Assembly (NCBI GenBank): GCA_017795105.1
Contig: CP051247.1
Location: 620,001-684,000, forward strand
Origin: Planctomycetaceae bacterium
GTDB taxonomy: Bacteria > Planctomycetota > Planctomycetia > Planctomycetales > Planctomycetaceae
DNA: 64,000 bases
Direction of reading: 5' to 3'
The position numbers and the translations under genes were made by a program. Shown one piece after another: positions 1 through 9,478 of the stretch (its first letter is position 1; each line of letters begins with the position of its first letter). The notes beneath the pieces were generated by a model. That model had not been told where the DNA came from. It worked only from the letters and a program-made list of their open reading frames with translations, and made no database searches.

Positions 1-2
1 AC

Positions 3-854
<852 letters not shown>

Positions 855-874
855 GTGGCAAGTTCACCAAAGGG

Positions 875-1006
875 TAGCCCCGGTTGCTCCGCTACCGGGG
901 CCGACGAAGTCGGCAAGAGGTGCAAACAGAGGCGTTGAACATAATACTCGATGCCCATTTGCGACCTCTCGTGGCTGCGCCACCCCGGTTGAATCAACCG
1001 GGGCTA
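875..1006. repeat. REPIN-like element: two REP hairpins in inverted orientation
   Basis: The segment has perfect 12-bp terminal inverted repeats: TAGCCCCGGTTG at 875-886 and CAACCGGGGCTA at 995-1006. Each end is the start of a REP-like unit (875-923, and 961-1006 read on the minus strand) with the same plan: TAGCCCCGGTTG, a CCCCGG/CCGGGG hairpin, a second hairpin with a 5-bp stem and 3-nt loop (CCGAC-GAA-GTCGG on the left, GTGGC-GCA-GCCAC on the right), then an AGAGGT tail. The second stems differ in sequence but both pair, which suggests selection on structure. It fills the gap between the isomerase and the oxidoreductase genes. I saw no second copy in this window. Confidence 0.7.
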
Positions 1007-1074
1007 ACCAGAACACCTCGTACACTGAAATGATCGCCAAAAGGCGACACTCAACTATGAACAGGAGACACCAC

Positions 1075-2214
<1,140 letters not shown>

Positions 2215-2266
2215 TCGGCAGCGAGCCGCTCGAACCTGCCCGCAAGAGCAGGTGTCAGTTCACGAG

Positions 2267-2294
2267 AATCGGTCCCGGTTTGCCGGGACCGATT
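2267..2294 (+). terminator. Rho-independent-type terminator after the oxidoreductase gene
   Basis: Perfect 12-bp stem AATCGGTCCCGG / CCGGGACCGATT with a TTTG loop, about 50 nt past the stop codon. The following T run is short (TTTGT), so efficiency is uncertain. Confidence 0.65.
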
Positions 2295-2346
2295 TGTATA
2301 CACAAAGCAATGTTTTCAGTTCACGCTTTCTGTGATTTCAGAAACG

Positions 2347-2355
2347 TGCTACATT
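2347..2355 (+). promoter_or_regulatory. Possible extended -10 promoter for greA
   Basis: TGCTACATT fits an extended -10 box (TG-N-TACATT) 67 nt upstream of the greA ATG and downstream of the preceding terminator. No good -35 hexamer is present at normal spacing, so this rests on the extended -10 and its position alone. Confidence 0.35.
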
Positions 2356-2421
2356 CGGACAGACCAACGGGGCGCAGCGCATTCGCTGCGACCCGTCTTT
2401 GTTTTAGGGGAGGAAGAACAC

Positions 2422-2910
2422 ATGGAACGTCATCCAATCACTCGCGAAGGACACGACAAACTCAAGGCCGAAATCAAACACCTTGAGACGGTGGTCCTGC
2501 CTGAGATCGTCGAGAAACTGGCCGAAGCACGCGCCGAGGGCGATCTGAAAGAGAACGCCGAATACCACGGACAGCGTGAGCAGCAGGGGATGGTCCAGGC
2601 GAAGGTCAACATGCTTAAGAGCAAGCTGTCGAGCTGCTATATCGTCGACAAGGCCGACATGCCCAAAGGAGTGGTCACCTTTGGTTCGACTGTGACCGTG
2701 AAGGACCTGAAGTGGGATGACGAAGAAGCTTACGAATTCGTTGGCCCCGGCGAAGAGGACTACGACTGCGAGCCGATGAAGATCCTGACTTCGAGCCCCC
2801 TGGCGAAATCGATGGAAGGCAAGAAGGTCGGCGACAAGGTCTCTGTCGACACTCCCCAGGGAACGCGGGAACTGGAGATCGTCAAGATCGTCGACTTCGA
2901 CGAGGAATAG
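2422..2910 (+). CDS. greA: Transcription elongation factor GreA
   Basis: 162 aa, the usual GreA length. The N-terminal coiled coil carries the family signature (LKAEIKHLET, EGDLKENAEYHGQREQQ), whose acidic tip inserts into the RNA polymerase secondary channel and stimulates cleavage of backtracked RNA. The C-terminal FKBP-like globular domain follows (FGSTVTVKDL, ...ILTSSPLAKSMEGKKVGD). Start chosen at ATG 2422, behind GGGGAGGAAG; an in-frame ATG at 2332 would add 30 unrelated residues. The gene stands alone between two terminators. Confidence 0.97.
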   Translation: MERHPITREGHDKLKAEIKHLETVVLPEIVEKLAEARAEGDLKENAEYHGQREQQGMVQAKVNMLKSKLSSCYIVDKADMPKGVVTFGSTVTVKDLKWDDEEAYEFVGPGEEDYDCEPMKILTSSPLAKSMEGKKVGDKVSVDTPQGTRELEIVKIVDFDEE

Positions 2911-3008
2911 TCGGACGCGGCTATGATACAGCCTGGCGCGAACCTTTCCGGGGTTCGCCCGGGCAAGAGAAGCTTTGATCGGAAGAACCGTTGCTGAGCG
3001 CAAAAATA

Positions 3009-3035
3009 AAAACGGAGCCAAATCGGCTCCGTTTT
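3009..3035. terminator. Bidirectional terminator between greA and the convergent acidic-protein gene
   Basis: 11-bp perfect stem AAAACGGAGCC / GGCTCCGTTTT with a 5-nt loop. T-rich stretches follow on both sides (GTTTTCTTCC on plus, TTTTATTTTTG on minus). It sits between the convergent greA and 3064-3375 genes and can serve both. Confidence 0.85.
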
Positions 3036-3063
3036 CTTCCGAAATCGCGTGAGCGTGTCTGAG

Positions 3064-3375
3064 TTAGATCAGTTCTTCTTCGCTCGGATCTTCTTCGTAG
3101 TCTGCGTCGCCACCTTCGAGCAGGTCGGCATCGAGGACGGGGGCGTGATCGTAGCAGTCGGCGTCGTGCCACAGCGGCATCCCGGCAGCATAGCGGGCGG
3201 CGAGCATCATCACCTTGTCTTCCGAGCCGGGCTTGGCATCGGTGGGAGCCATCGGATCAATGCCCAGATTCTCGAATTCATCCATGTCGAACGCATCGGA
3301 GAAATCTGCGACATAGGCTGCCTGGTCGTCGAACATCACTTCGTAGTCGGGTTCGACATTCTTCGATTTTCGCAT
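3064..3375 (-). CDS. Small acidic protein of unknown function
   Basis: 103 aa, strongly acidic and without membrane segments or signal peptide. After a basic start (MRKSKNVEPDY) it is rich in Asp/Glu and ends DADYEEDPSEEELI. The middle (DKVMMLAARYAAGMPLWHD) may be a helix. GGAG lies 10 nt upstream of the ATG and a strong terminator follows, both supporting a real gene. I do not recognise the family; a conserved planctomycete hypothetical is likely. Upstream lies an unusually long non-coding stretch with a promoter-like sequence about 290 nt away. Confidence 0.7.
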   Translation of the reverse strand: MRKSKNVEPDYEVMFDDQAAYVADFSDAFDMDEFENLGIDPMAPTDAKPGSEDKVMMLAARYAAGMPLWHDADCYDHAPVLDADLLEGGDADYEEDPSEEELI

Positions 3376-3894
3376 TCTCTACTCCATACCTAAACTTAAA
3401 ACACCTGAACGTGAACAAATAGCGAGCGCAAGATTTCCGTCGCTGGAAAGCAGGAACTTTTCTCACCCCTCTGCGAGATACAGTTCAACCTACGAAAGAA
3501 GTGCTTGAAACACAGCCAAATTTGTGTTTGCTACACAGGTAGGGAAATCTGCATCCGAGGTCTCATATCGCGTCGCGCCAAAGAGCGAGCAGTAGGCGGA
3601 CCGTCGATTAGAGATTCCATGTGAGAAAAAGTGGAAGGAAATCGTGTGTGCCTCTCTGGCTGATTCTCTGCCGCATTCGGCATGATGTCAATAAAATTTC
3701 GCGGAAAATCAGCAGAATCTAATAACTCGTTCTATTGACAGACCCGGAGCAATTCGAATAGCCCCGATAGACTGAACACACGACAAGATCTCTACTCGCG
3801 TGACTATTCTGCAACATCGGCTTCCCAGCTGATCCGACGTGAAAGAAAGGTTCGAACCGGAGCCAAAAGCCCCGAAGCAAAGGAAACAAATCGA
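3376..3894. other. 519-bp intergenic region without a gene
   Basis: No credible ORF on either strand; base composition is more A+T-rich than in the flanking genes. It is the upstream region of the minus-strand acidic-protein gene and lies downstream of the sigma-54 activator gene. Two TTGACA hexamers occur: one on minus (3686-3691) with a reasonable -10 partner, and one on plus (3736-3741) without a good one. A long 5' leader or a small RNA is possible but unproven. Confidence 0.6.
3663..3691 (-). promoter_or_regulatory. Sigma-70-type promoter candidate, minus strand
   Basis: Read on minus: TTGACA (3691-3686), 17-nt spacer, GAGAAT (3668-3663; 4 of 6 to TATAAT). It would give a leader of about 280 nt before the acidic-protein gene. 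Confidence 0.4.
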
Positions 3895-5916
3895 TCAGCG
3901 ATTCTTCAGACCGTACTTCTTCAGCTTCCGGTCCAGTGTTGACCGCTCGATCCCCAGAATTTGGGCGGCTCTCGACTTGTTTCCCTGCGTCGACTCCAGT
4001 GTGCGGAGGATGTGTTTCCGCTCCAGTTCCTCGATTGAAAGCTCCACGTACTCGGCATCCTCAGAAGCCGGTTCGAGGTCGGGACTGGGATGGCCGTCCA
4101 GCCTGGAGAGCATGATCAGATCTGGAGTGACCGTTTCCCCGTTACACAGCACGACGGCTCGTTCAACGGTGTTCTGCAGCTCTCGAACATTGCCCGGCCA
4201 GTCGTATTCGGTCAGTTTGGTCATCGCCTGCGGCGAGAACTCCGATGCAGGCCGCCCCGATTTGTTGGCGAACCTCTGAGCGAAGAAATTGGCCAGCAAT
4301 GGCACATCTCCCATCCGCTTTCTCAGCGGCGGCACAGAGATCTCGAGCACCTGCAGACGGAAGTAAAGATCCTTCCGGAACTGCTGCTCTCGCACCGCCT
4401 GTTCCAGATCGCGGTTGGTTGCCGCCACGAGACGAACGTCAACCTTGATCGGCACGGCTCCGCCGACCCGTTCGAACGCATGTCCTTCCAGAACGCGGAG
4501 AAATTTCGCCTGAATCGCCGGACTCATTTCTCCGACTTCGTCTAGAAAGAGCGTCCCCTTATGGGCCTGCTCGAACTTTCCGTGCTTCAGTCCGGTTGCT
4601 CCTGTGAAAGCCCCCCGCTCATGCCCGAACAGTTCACTCTCGAGCAGACTCTCGCTGAGAGCAGCGCAGTTCATACAGACGAACGGTCCGTCTCGTCGTT
4701 TACTGTTGAAATGAATGGCCCGGGCGACCAGTTCTTTTCCGACGCCACTTTCGCCTCGAATCAGGGCCACGGTATCGATCGGAGCCACCAGCCCAATTGT
4801 TTCCCGCAGCTGATGCATAGCCTCGCTGTCGCCGACCAGCTCGCTTTCAATCGCAAGCTGTTCACGGAGCTGACGATTCTCGTTGGTCGCCTTCTGCAAT
4901 CCGTCCTGCAATTCGAGCTGCTTCTGCAAATTGCGGATGGCCACCGCCAGCTGGTCGGCAACGGCCAGCGTGTAATCAAGGCCATCGGCATCAAGCGGGT
5001 TATCGACGTTGGTTGAGTACAGGTGGATCAGGCCGAAGAATTCCTGTTCATCGTGAATCGGGGCAATCACGAGGCTCTGGACCTGCATTTCGTCCAGGCT
5101 GTCCCGACTCGACAGGTCGGCCCGTGTATTGATATCCCGGGCCAGAATCGCCTCTTCAGATTCCATGACCTGTCGCGTGAGCGAGCTCGACAGCTTGTGA
5201 TAAGTATGTCCGCCCAGACTGCGATAACTCGTCACCACGAGATCATTGGGGGAAGCGACTCGCTTGCGGCGACGCAGGGAACTGGCCGGCTGCAGCAAAA
5301 CAGCGCCAATATCTGCGCCGGTTACGCCCACGAGTCCATCCAGCACGATGTCGGCCAGATCCTGCGAACTGGTCGCTTCGCCCATCTTCAACGCCATCTG
5401 GTAGAGCCGGGAGAGCTTCGCCCCCGCTCGCTGATCTCCATTCGGACCGAGCGTATCATCGGGCGAGTCGCGGAGAGTCGAACGCTTCTGACGATGGATA
5501 ATCTCGGGCAGGGGAGCCGGTTCGTCGATGACGCGGATATCGGTCGCGGTGTCGCCATCCAGATGCGATGGCCCACGTTTCAAGGAGGCGGTCTCATCGT
5601 CGGTGAAGAGGATCATCGTCGAACCGATGCGGATGATGTCGCCATCGACAAGGGGCCGATCCTGCTCGACCGGAGTCTCGTTGAGAAACGTGCCGTTACG
5701 ACTGCTTCGATCCCGCAGCATCCAGCCGGTGCTGATCCGAAAAACCTCGCAGTGATTTCGACTGCAGATCTCGTCACGCAGAACGATTCGGTTTGTGCTT
5801 GCCCGACCGATATCTGTGACCTGGTCGGGGTGAAGAGAGTGCCGCTCTTCGGCCCCGGAAGGATCGCTGACGACCAGATAGACAGTCTCATGATTGTCAG
5901 AACTGCGAGCAACCAA
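3895..5916 (-). CDS. FHA-GAF sigma-54-dependent transcriptional activator
   Basis: 673 aa in four parts. Residues about 10-105 are an FHA phosphothreonine-binding domain (GRAS, CSRNH and NGTFLN motifs); about 170-330 a GAF sensor domain; about 360-590 the AAA+ bacterial enhancer-binding domain with Walker A GESGVGKE (388-395), the sigma-54-contact loop GAFTGA (435-440) and Walker B GTLFLDE (454-460); the last 35 residues are a Fis-type HTH (NKSRAAQILGIERSTLDRK). All residues needed to remodel sigma-54 RNA polymerase are present. Instead of a response-regulator receiver it has FHA, so control probably comes from Ser/Thr phosphorylation plus a small ligand (inference). The only start upstream of the FHA domain is TTG at 5916, since an in-frame stop lies just before it; AAGAAAG precedes it. 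Targets are not visible here. Confidence 0.95.
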   Translation of the reverse strand: MVARSSDNHETVYLVVSDPSGAEERHSLHPDQVTDIGRASTNRIVLRDEICSRNHCEVFRISTGWMLRDRSSRNGTFLNETPVEQDRPLVDGDIIRIGSTMILFTDDETASLKRGPSHLDGDTATDIRVIDEPAPLPEIIHRQKRSTLRDSPDDTLGPNGDQRAGAKLSRLYQMALKMGEATSSQDLADIVLDGLVGVTGADIGAVLLQPASSLRRRKRVASPNDLVVTSYRSLGGHTYHKLSSSLTRQVMESEEAILARDINTRADLSSRDSLDEMQVQSLVIAPIHDEQEFFGLIHLYSTNVDNPLDADGLDYTLAVADQLAVAIRNLQKQLELQDGLQKATNENRQLREQLAIESELVGDSEAMHQLRETIGLVAPIDTVALIRGESGVGKELVARAIHFNSKRRDGPFVCMNCAALSESLLESELFGHERGAFTGATGLKHGKFEQAHKGTLFLDEVGEMSPAIQAKFLRVLEGHAFERVGGAVPIKVDVRLVAATNRDLEQAVREQQFRKDLYFRLQVLEISVPPLRKRMGDVPLLANFFAQRFANKSGRPASEFSPQAMTKLTEYDWPGNVRELQNTVERAVVLCNGETVTPDLIMLSRLDGHPSPDLEPASEDAEYVELSIEELERKHILRTLESTQGNKSRAAQILGIERSTLDRKLKKYGLKNR

Positions 5917-6181
5917 CGTTTGATTCTTTCTTAAGCAGACTTACGTGGCCGCTCACGCCGCGGCTCACGCATAGCTGAGGACCCGAACCGATCTACTCCG
6001 CCCGAAATGACAACTGGTATTCTAGCCAATCCCGTATCAGATACAGGCTTTACCAGTTTCGTCCCATGGTTTTTTCCAAACTTGATGGGTGGGCGGGGGC
6101 GCGATCAACGTCCGAATCTCAAACTTCCCGGAATGCAGTGAAACGCCTTCCGGGGCAAACCGTCAGCATAGAACAAACGTT

Positions 6182-6748
6182 CTAGAAATCCCACTCCCGG
6201 TACAGCTTGGCGCGAAATTCGTGCCACTCTTCGAAGCGGCCATCTCCACCGCCTCCCTGCGAGGAGGGAACTTCGTTCGACTCCAGCAACCGACAAACCC
6301 AGTTGTCCATGAGATGAAGTCGTTCGGCGGCCACGGTGACGATGTTCGCAAGCAGCACGACTGCGATCTCGCCAGCGTCCTTCTTGAGTTCCTCCAGTGC
6401 CGACCACGAAAGTTTATGCACCGTCGACTGCTGAACGCTTCGAACATTGGCCGTATGAGGTGTCTTGCGGAAGAACGACATCTCCCCGAAGACCGAACCC
6501 GGTCCGAGCAGAGCCAGCACGCGTTCGGGGTTGCCGCCGATTCCATCACGGACAACTTCCGCACAACCGGAACTGAGCAACCAGATCCCCGGATTGGCTT
6601 CCCCCTGCGTCAGAATCAGCGAGTCTGACTCGTAGCAAAGATGCTCCATCCGGTTGAAGACTTCTTCGATCTGGTCTTCACTGAGGCCACGCATCAAAGG
6701 CGTGCTGTTGAACTCAAGATCTTCGATGGTTGCAGTCGTTGTAGACAC
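6182..6748 (-). CDS. Cyclic nucleotide-binding domain protein
   Basis: 188 aa from a GTG start at 6748, chosen because AAGGA lies 8 nt upstream and any longer form would overlap the glutamate dehydrogenase gene. Residues about 20-130 form a cNMP-binding beta-roll: TPLMRGLSEDQIEEVFNRM, then LILTQGEANPGIWLLSSGCAEV, the FGEMSFF stretch of the phosphate-binding cassette, and TPHTANVRSVQQSTVHKLSW. The usual PBC arginine is replaced within FFRKTPHTANV, so ligand binding is uncertain. No DNA-binding HTH follows; the C-terminal 50 residues are helical. It starts 25 nt after the glutamate dehydrogenase stop, so the two are probably co-transcribed. Confidence 0.85.
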   Translation of the reverse strand: MSTTTATIEDLEFNSTPLMRGLSEDQIEEVFNRMEHLCYESDSLILTQGEANPGIWLLSSGCAEVVRDGIGGNPERVLALLGPGSVFGEMSFFRKTPHTANVRSVQQSTVHKLSWSALEELKKDAGEIAVVLLANIVTVAAERLHLMDNWVCRLLESNEVPSSQGGGGDGRFEEWHEFRAKLYREWDF

Positions 6749-6773
6749 GTCAGATTCCTTTACACAAACGCGA

Positions 6774-8003
6774 TCAGTATCCACCCAGGGCCGTAGCCCG
6801 CCCCACTCGGCCAATTCCGACCAGGTAAGCCGCGAGACGAAGTGGAACTTTCTTTTCCGTTGCCAGAGACCAGGTGGTCTCGAAGGCATTCATCATCTTT
6901 CGGTCCAGCTCGTGTCGAACACGCTCCAGATCCCAGCGGAAATGCTGGCGATTCTGAACCCACTCGAAATAGCTGACCGTCACCCCGCCGGCATTCGCGA
7001 GAATATCGGGCAGGATGATGATTCCACGCTCCGCCAGTGCCCGGTCCGCCGACGGCAGCGTTGGATTATTGGCCGCTTCCACGATGTACTTCGCCCGAAT
7101 GTGAGGCACGATGGAATCGACAATCACTCCACCGATGGCAGCCGGGATGAGAACATCGCAATCGGCCGTCAGTAACTCTTCATTCGAAATCGCTTCGGAC
7201 TCCGGAAAGTTCAACACCTTCCTGTGAGTCGCCACATAGTCCGCCAGAAGAGACACGTTGATTCCCTGAGCATTATAGATGCCTCCGTAGGCATCGGAGA
7301 TCGCAACCAGTTTTGCTCCCCGTTCGTGAAGGTACTGGGCGGCGAATTTGCCGACGTTCCCAAATCCCTGGAGGGCAATTCGGGCTCCTTCGATGTTCTT
7401 TCCTTCTTTCTCGAGCAGAGCGATCGTCAGCAGTCCGACACCCCGTCCGGTTGCCTCTTCCCGCCCGGCCGCTCCATGCAGTTCGACCGGCTTACCGGTC
7501 ACGCAGGCCGGGTTGTAGCCGTGGTATTTCTCATACTGATTCATAATCCAAGCCATCACCTGGGCATTGGTTCCCATGTCAGGAGCAGGGATGTCCTTGT
7601 CGGGACCGATGACGTCGTGGATTTCATCGACGAACCGCCGCGTCAGTCGTTCCATCTCTCCGGGGCTGAGTGAACGGGCATCGATCTGAACGCCACCTTT
7701 TGCGCCGCCGTACGGAATATCGACGACTGCGGTTTTCCACGTCATCAGCGTGGCCAGAGAAAGAACCTCATCGCCATCCACTTCGGGGTGATAGCGAAGC
7801 CCGCCTTTCATTGGCCCCCGTGAACGGTTGTGCTGGACCCGATAGCCGATGTAGGTCGCCAGCTCCCCATTGTCCATCTCGATCGCCACCTGGACTTTGA
7901 CCTCACGCTCTGGAGTCAGCAGCAGTCGCTGCAGATTCGCCGAGAGCCCCATGATTTCCGCGGCTTCGCGAAAATAGCGATCAGTTGACTCAGTGGCCGT
8001 CAT
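6774..8003 (-). CDS. Glu/Leu/Phe/Val dehydrogenase (glutamate dehydrogenase)
   Basis: 409 aa, normal for the hexameric class. It catalyses reversible oxidative deamination, most likely of glutamate to 2-oxoglutarate. The substrate-domain motifs MKGGLRYHPEVD and the catalytic-lysine motif PYGGAKGGV are present, followed by the NAD(P)-binding Rossmann domain with ALQGFGNVGKFAAQYL. Start chosen at ATG 8003 behind AGGAAG; the frame runs 35 codons further upstream without family similarity. A cNMP-binding protein gene follows in the same direction. Coenzyme preference cannot be read safely from the sequence. Confidence 0.95.
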   Translation of the reverse strand: MTATESTDRYFREAAEIMGLSANLQRLLLTPEREVKVQVAIEMDNGELATYIGYRVQHNRSRGPMKGGLRYHPEVDGDEVLSLATLMTWKTAVVDIPYGGAKGGVQIDARSLSPGEMERLTRRFVDEIHDVIGPDKDIPAPDMGTNAQVMAWIMNQYEKYHGYNPACVTGKPVELHGAAGREEATGRGVGLLTIALLEKEGKNIEGARIALQGFGNVGKFAAQYLHERGAKLVAISDAYGGIYNAQGINVSLLADYVATHRKVLNFPESEAISNEELLTADCDVLIPAAIGGVIVDSIVPHIRAKYIVEAANNPTLPSADRALAERGIIILPDILANAGGVTVSYFEWVQNRQHFRWDLERVRHELDRKMMNAFETTWSLATEKKVPLRLAAYLVGIGRVGRATALGGY

Positions 8004-8134
8004 CGGACTTCCTCGTATTTCTAACCGGCATGCTTTGGAGCAGCCGTTCTCTCTGGTGCGTAGCGTTGAAAACTTAACCAGAGGGACGAACTTCCGAGCG
8101 TCCCCCAAAACTTACATCGACACCCGCTTATATA

Positions 8135-8163
8135 TTTGTAGATCGAGTTTCGAGGTTGGACAA
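8135..8163 (-). promoter_or_regulatory. Promoter candidate for the glutamate dehydrogenase gene
   Basis: On minus: TTGTCC (8163-8158), 17-nt spacer, TACAAA (8140-8135), then the A+T-rich TATATAAG. It lies about 130 nt upstream of the ATG in the only sizeable gap before the gene. Each hexamer matches 4 of 6 consensus positions. Confidence 0.35.
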
Positions 8164-8185
8164 GAAGTTCAAGAACCTGTTGGCC

Positions 8186-9376
8186 TTATTGCACGCTTCT
8201 CTCGATGGGTTGTGAGGCGAGACGTGGGGTGAACGCCTCGCTGAGGACCTTCGACACTCGTTGATGTCCCGATTCCGTCAGCCGGCGACCGTCTGGCCGA
8301 AACAGCCGACTTCCAGCCTCGTCCTCAACCAGATGGGTCGTCAAATCAAGAAACTCCAGCTGATGCCGGGCTGTGAAATCACGAGCGACGCTCCTGCAGT
8401 TTTCGACAAGCGAATCGCGTTCCGACTGCGAGATCCCTGCCTGGAGCGCGAGTTCATCTGCCGTCGGGAGGTAAACAACCGTCAGCTTTGTCCCCCTGGA
8501 GGAAGCACGCTGTGACAGATCAATAAGTGGAACCAGTGCCTGTTCAATCAATTCGGTCGTGAGTGAACCGTTTGCCGAGAGCTGAAGCCTCGATTCGAAG
8601 GGATCGCTGGCTGGCTCTCTTCCGAAGAAAACGTTGCCGATCATCGGCAGGCCGACCTGAACCAATCGGTATTGTTCAATCAGTTCCTGTGCCGCATTGC
8701 TTTTCGGCTCAGCTGATTTTCCCGGATGGAGACCGATCTGCGGCCGCCCCTGGGCGTCGAACTTGATCGATCGCCTCACGATGAAATCGTTTTCACAGCT
8801 GTCGACCCCAATCACACAAATCAGCCGTCGAGCGGAGGTTGTGGCCAATCGAGTGTCAAACTGCAGCTGCCAGAGCAGGGGACATCCTCGCGGCATCCCC
8901 CCATTCAGTACAACCTGTTGCGAGGGGAAACCGGTCGTACTCGATTCCCATAAACCGACAAAGGTCTGCTCTGCGGGAAGATCGGGGGCCAGCACGCGAC
9001 GGCTGCCCAGAAAGATTGTCGGCTGACGATCGTCGTCGGTTGTCTCGGCTGTGACACGGAACCCGTTTGCATCGTAACGCAGATCGACTGCATCCCCCGG
9101 TCGCACCGGATATCGAATGACGCGGTTCGCAGGGGCCTGCAGAAAGCCTGTCTCACACGGAGACCAGCCGGCATCTCCTCCGTTCAGTCCCAGCTGAACG
9201 CAGGCGTCTTCGTAGTTATGCCGCAGTGCCAGCTCGGCGGCAATCACCGCACCGCTGACAAGCAACAGTCCCAGAATGAGAAACCGGATTCTTGGCACGG
9301 GAGTGCACCAGATCTGTCGAAATTTTGGGAACGGAAAGTGACAGCAGAAAGGGCTGCGTGGACGGGTCAGCCGCAC
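8186..9376 (-). CDS. Membrane-anchored SGNH-hydrolase-like protein
   Basis: 396 aa from a GTG at 9376; a second in-frame GTG at 9298 sits just before the membrane segment (IRFLILGLLLVSGAVIAA) and is equally possible. The rest is predicted to lie outside the cytoplasm. The pattern resembles SGNH/GDSL-type hydrolases or acetyltransferase-associated SGNH domains: VVLNGGMPRGCPLLWQLQ (block II/III-like), ICVIGVDSCENDF, and a C-terminal DGRRLTESGHQRVSKVL carrying the Asp/His-type block. The N-terminal nucleophile block is not clear, so activity is uncertain. It follows the XylR-type regulator by 102 bp in the same direction. Confidence 0.65.
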   Translation of the reverse strand: MRLTRPRSPFCCHFPFPKFRQIWCTPVPRIRFLILGLLLVSGAVIAAELALRHNYEDACVQLGLNGGDAGWSPCETGFLQAPANRVIRYPVRPGDAVDLRYDANGFRVTAETTDDDRQPTIFLGSRRVLAPDLPAEQTFVGLWESSTTGFPSQQVVLNGGMPRGCPLLWQLQFDTRLATTSARRLICVIGVDSCENDFIVRRSIKFDAQGRPQIGLHPGKSAEPKSNAAQELIEQYRLVQVGLPMIGNVFFGREPASDPFESRLQLSANGSLTTELIEQALVPLIDLSQRASSRGTKLTVVYLPTADELALQAGISQSERDSLVENCRSVARDFTARHQLEFLDLTTHLVEDEAGSRLFRPDGRRLTESGHQRVSKVLSEAFTPRLASQPIERSVQ

Positions 9377-9478
9377 TGTAATACGAATTCCCGATCATGG
9401 AAATGGGAGAATCTCGGCCGAAATTGCGCAGATGAAAGTAGAGAGCTTTCCGGGCAGGCCCTGAAGGCGATTCTCGGA

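Noticed and set aside
3736..3764. TTGACA on plus as a promoter
   Set aside because: No acceptable -10 at 16-18 nt and no gene downstream on that strand.
5023..5934. 303-codon plus ORF
   Set aside because: Antisense to the sigma-54 activator, whose motifs are complete.
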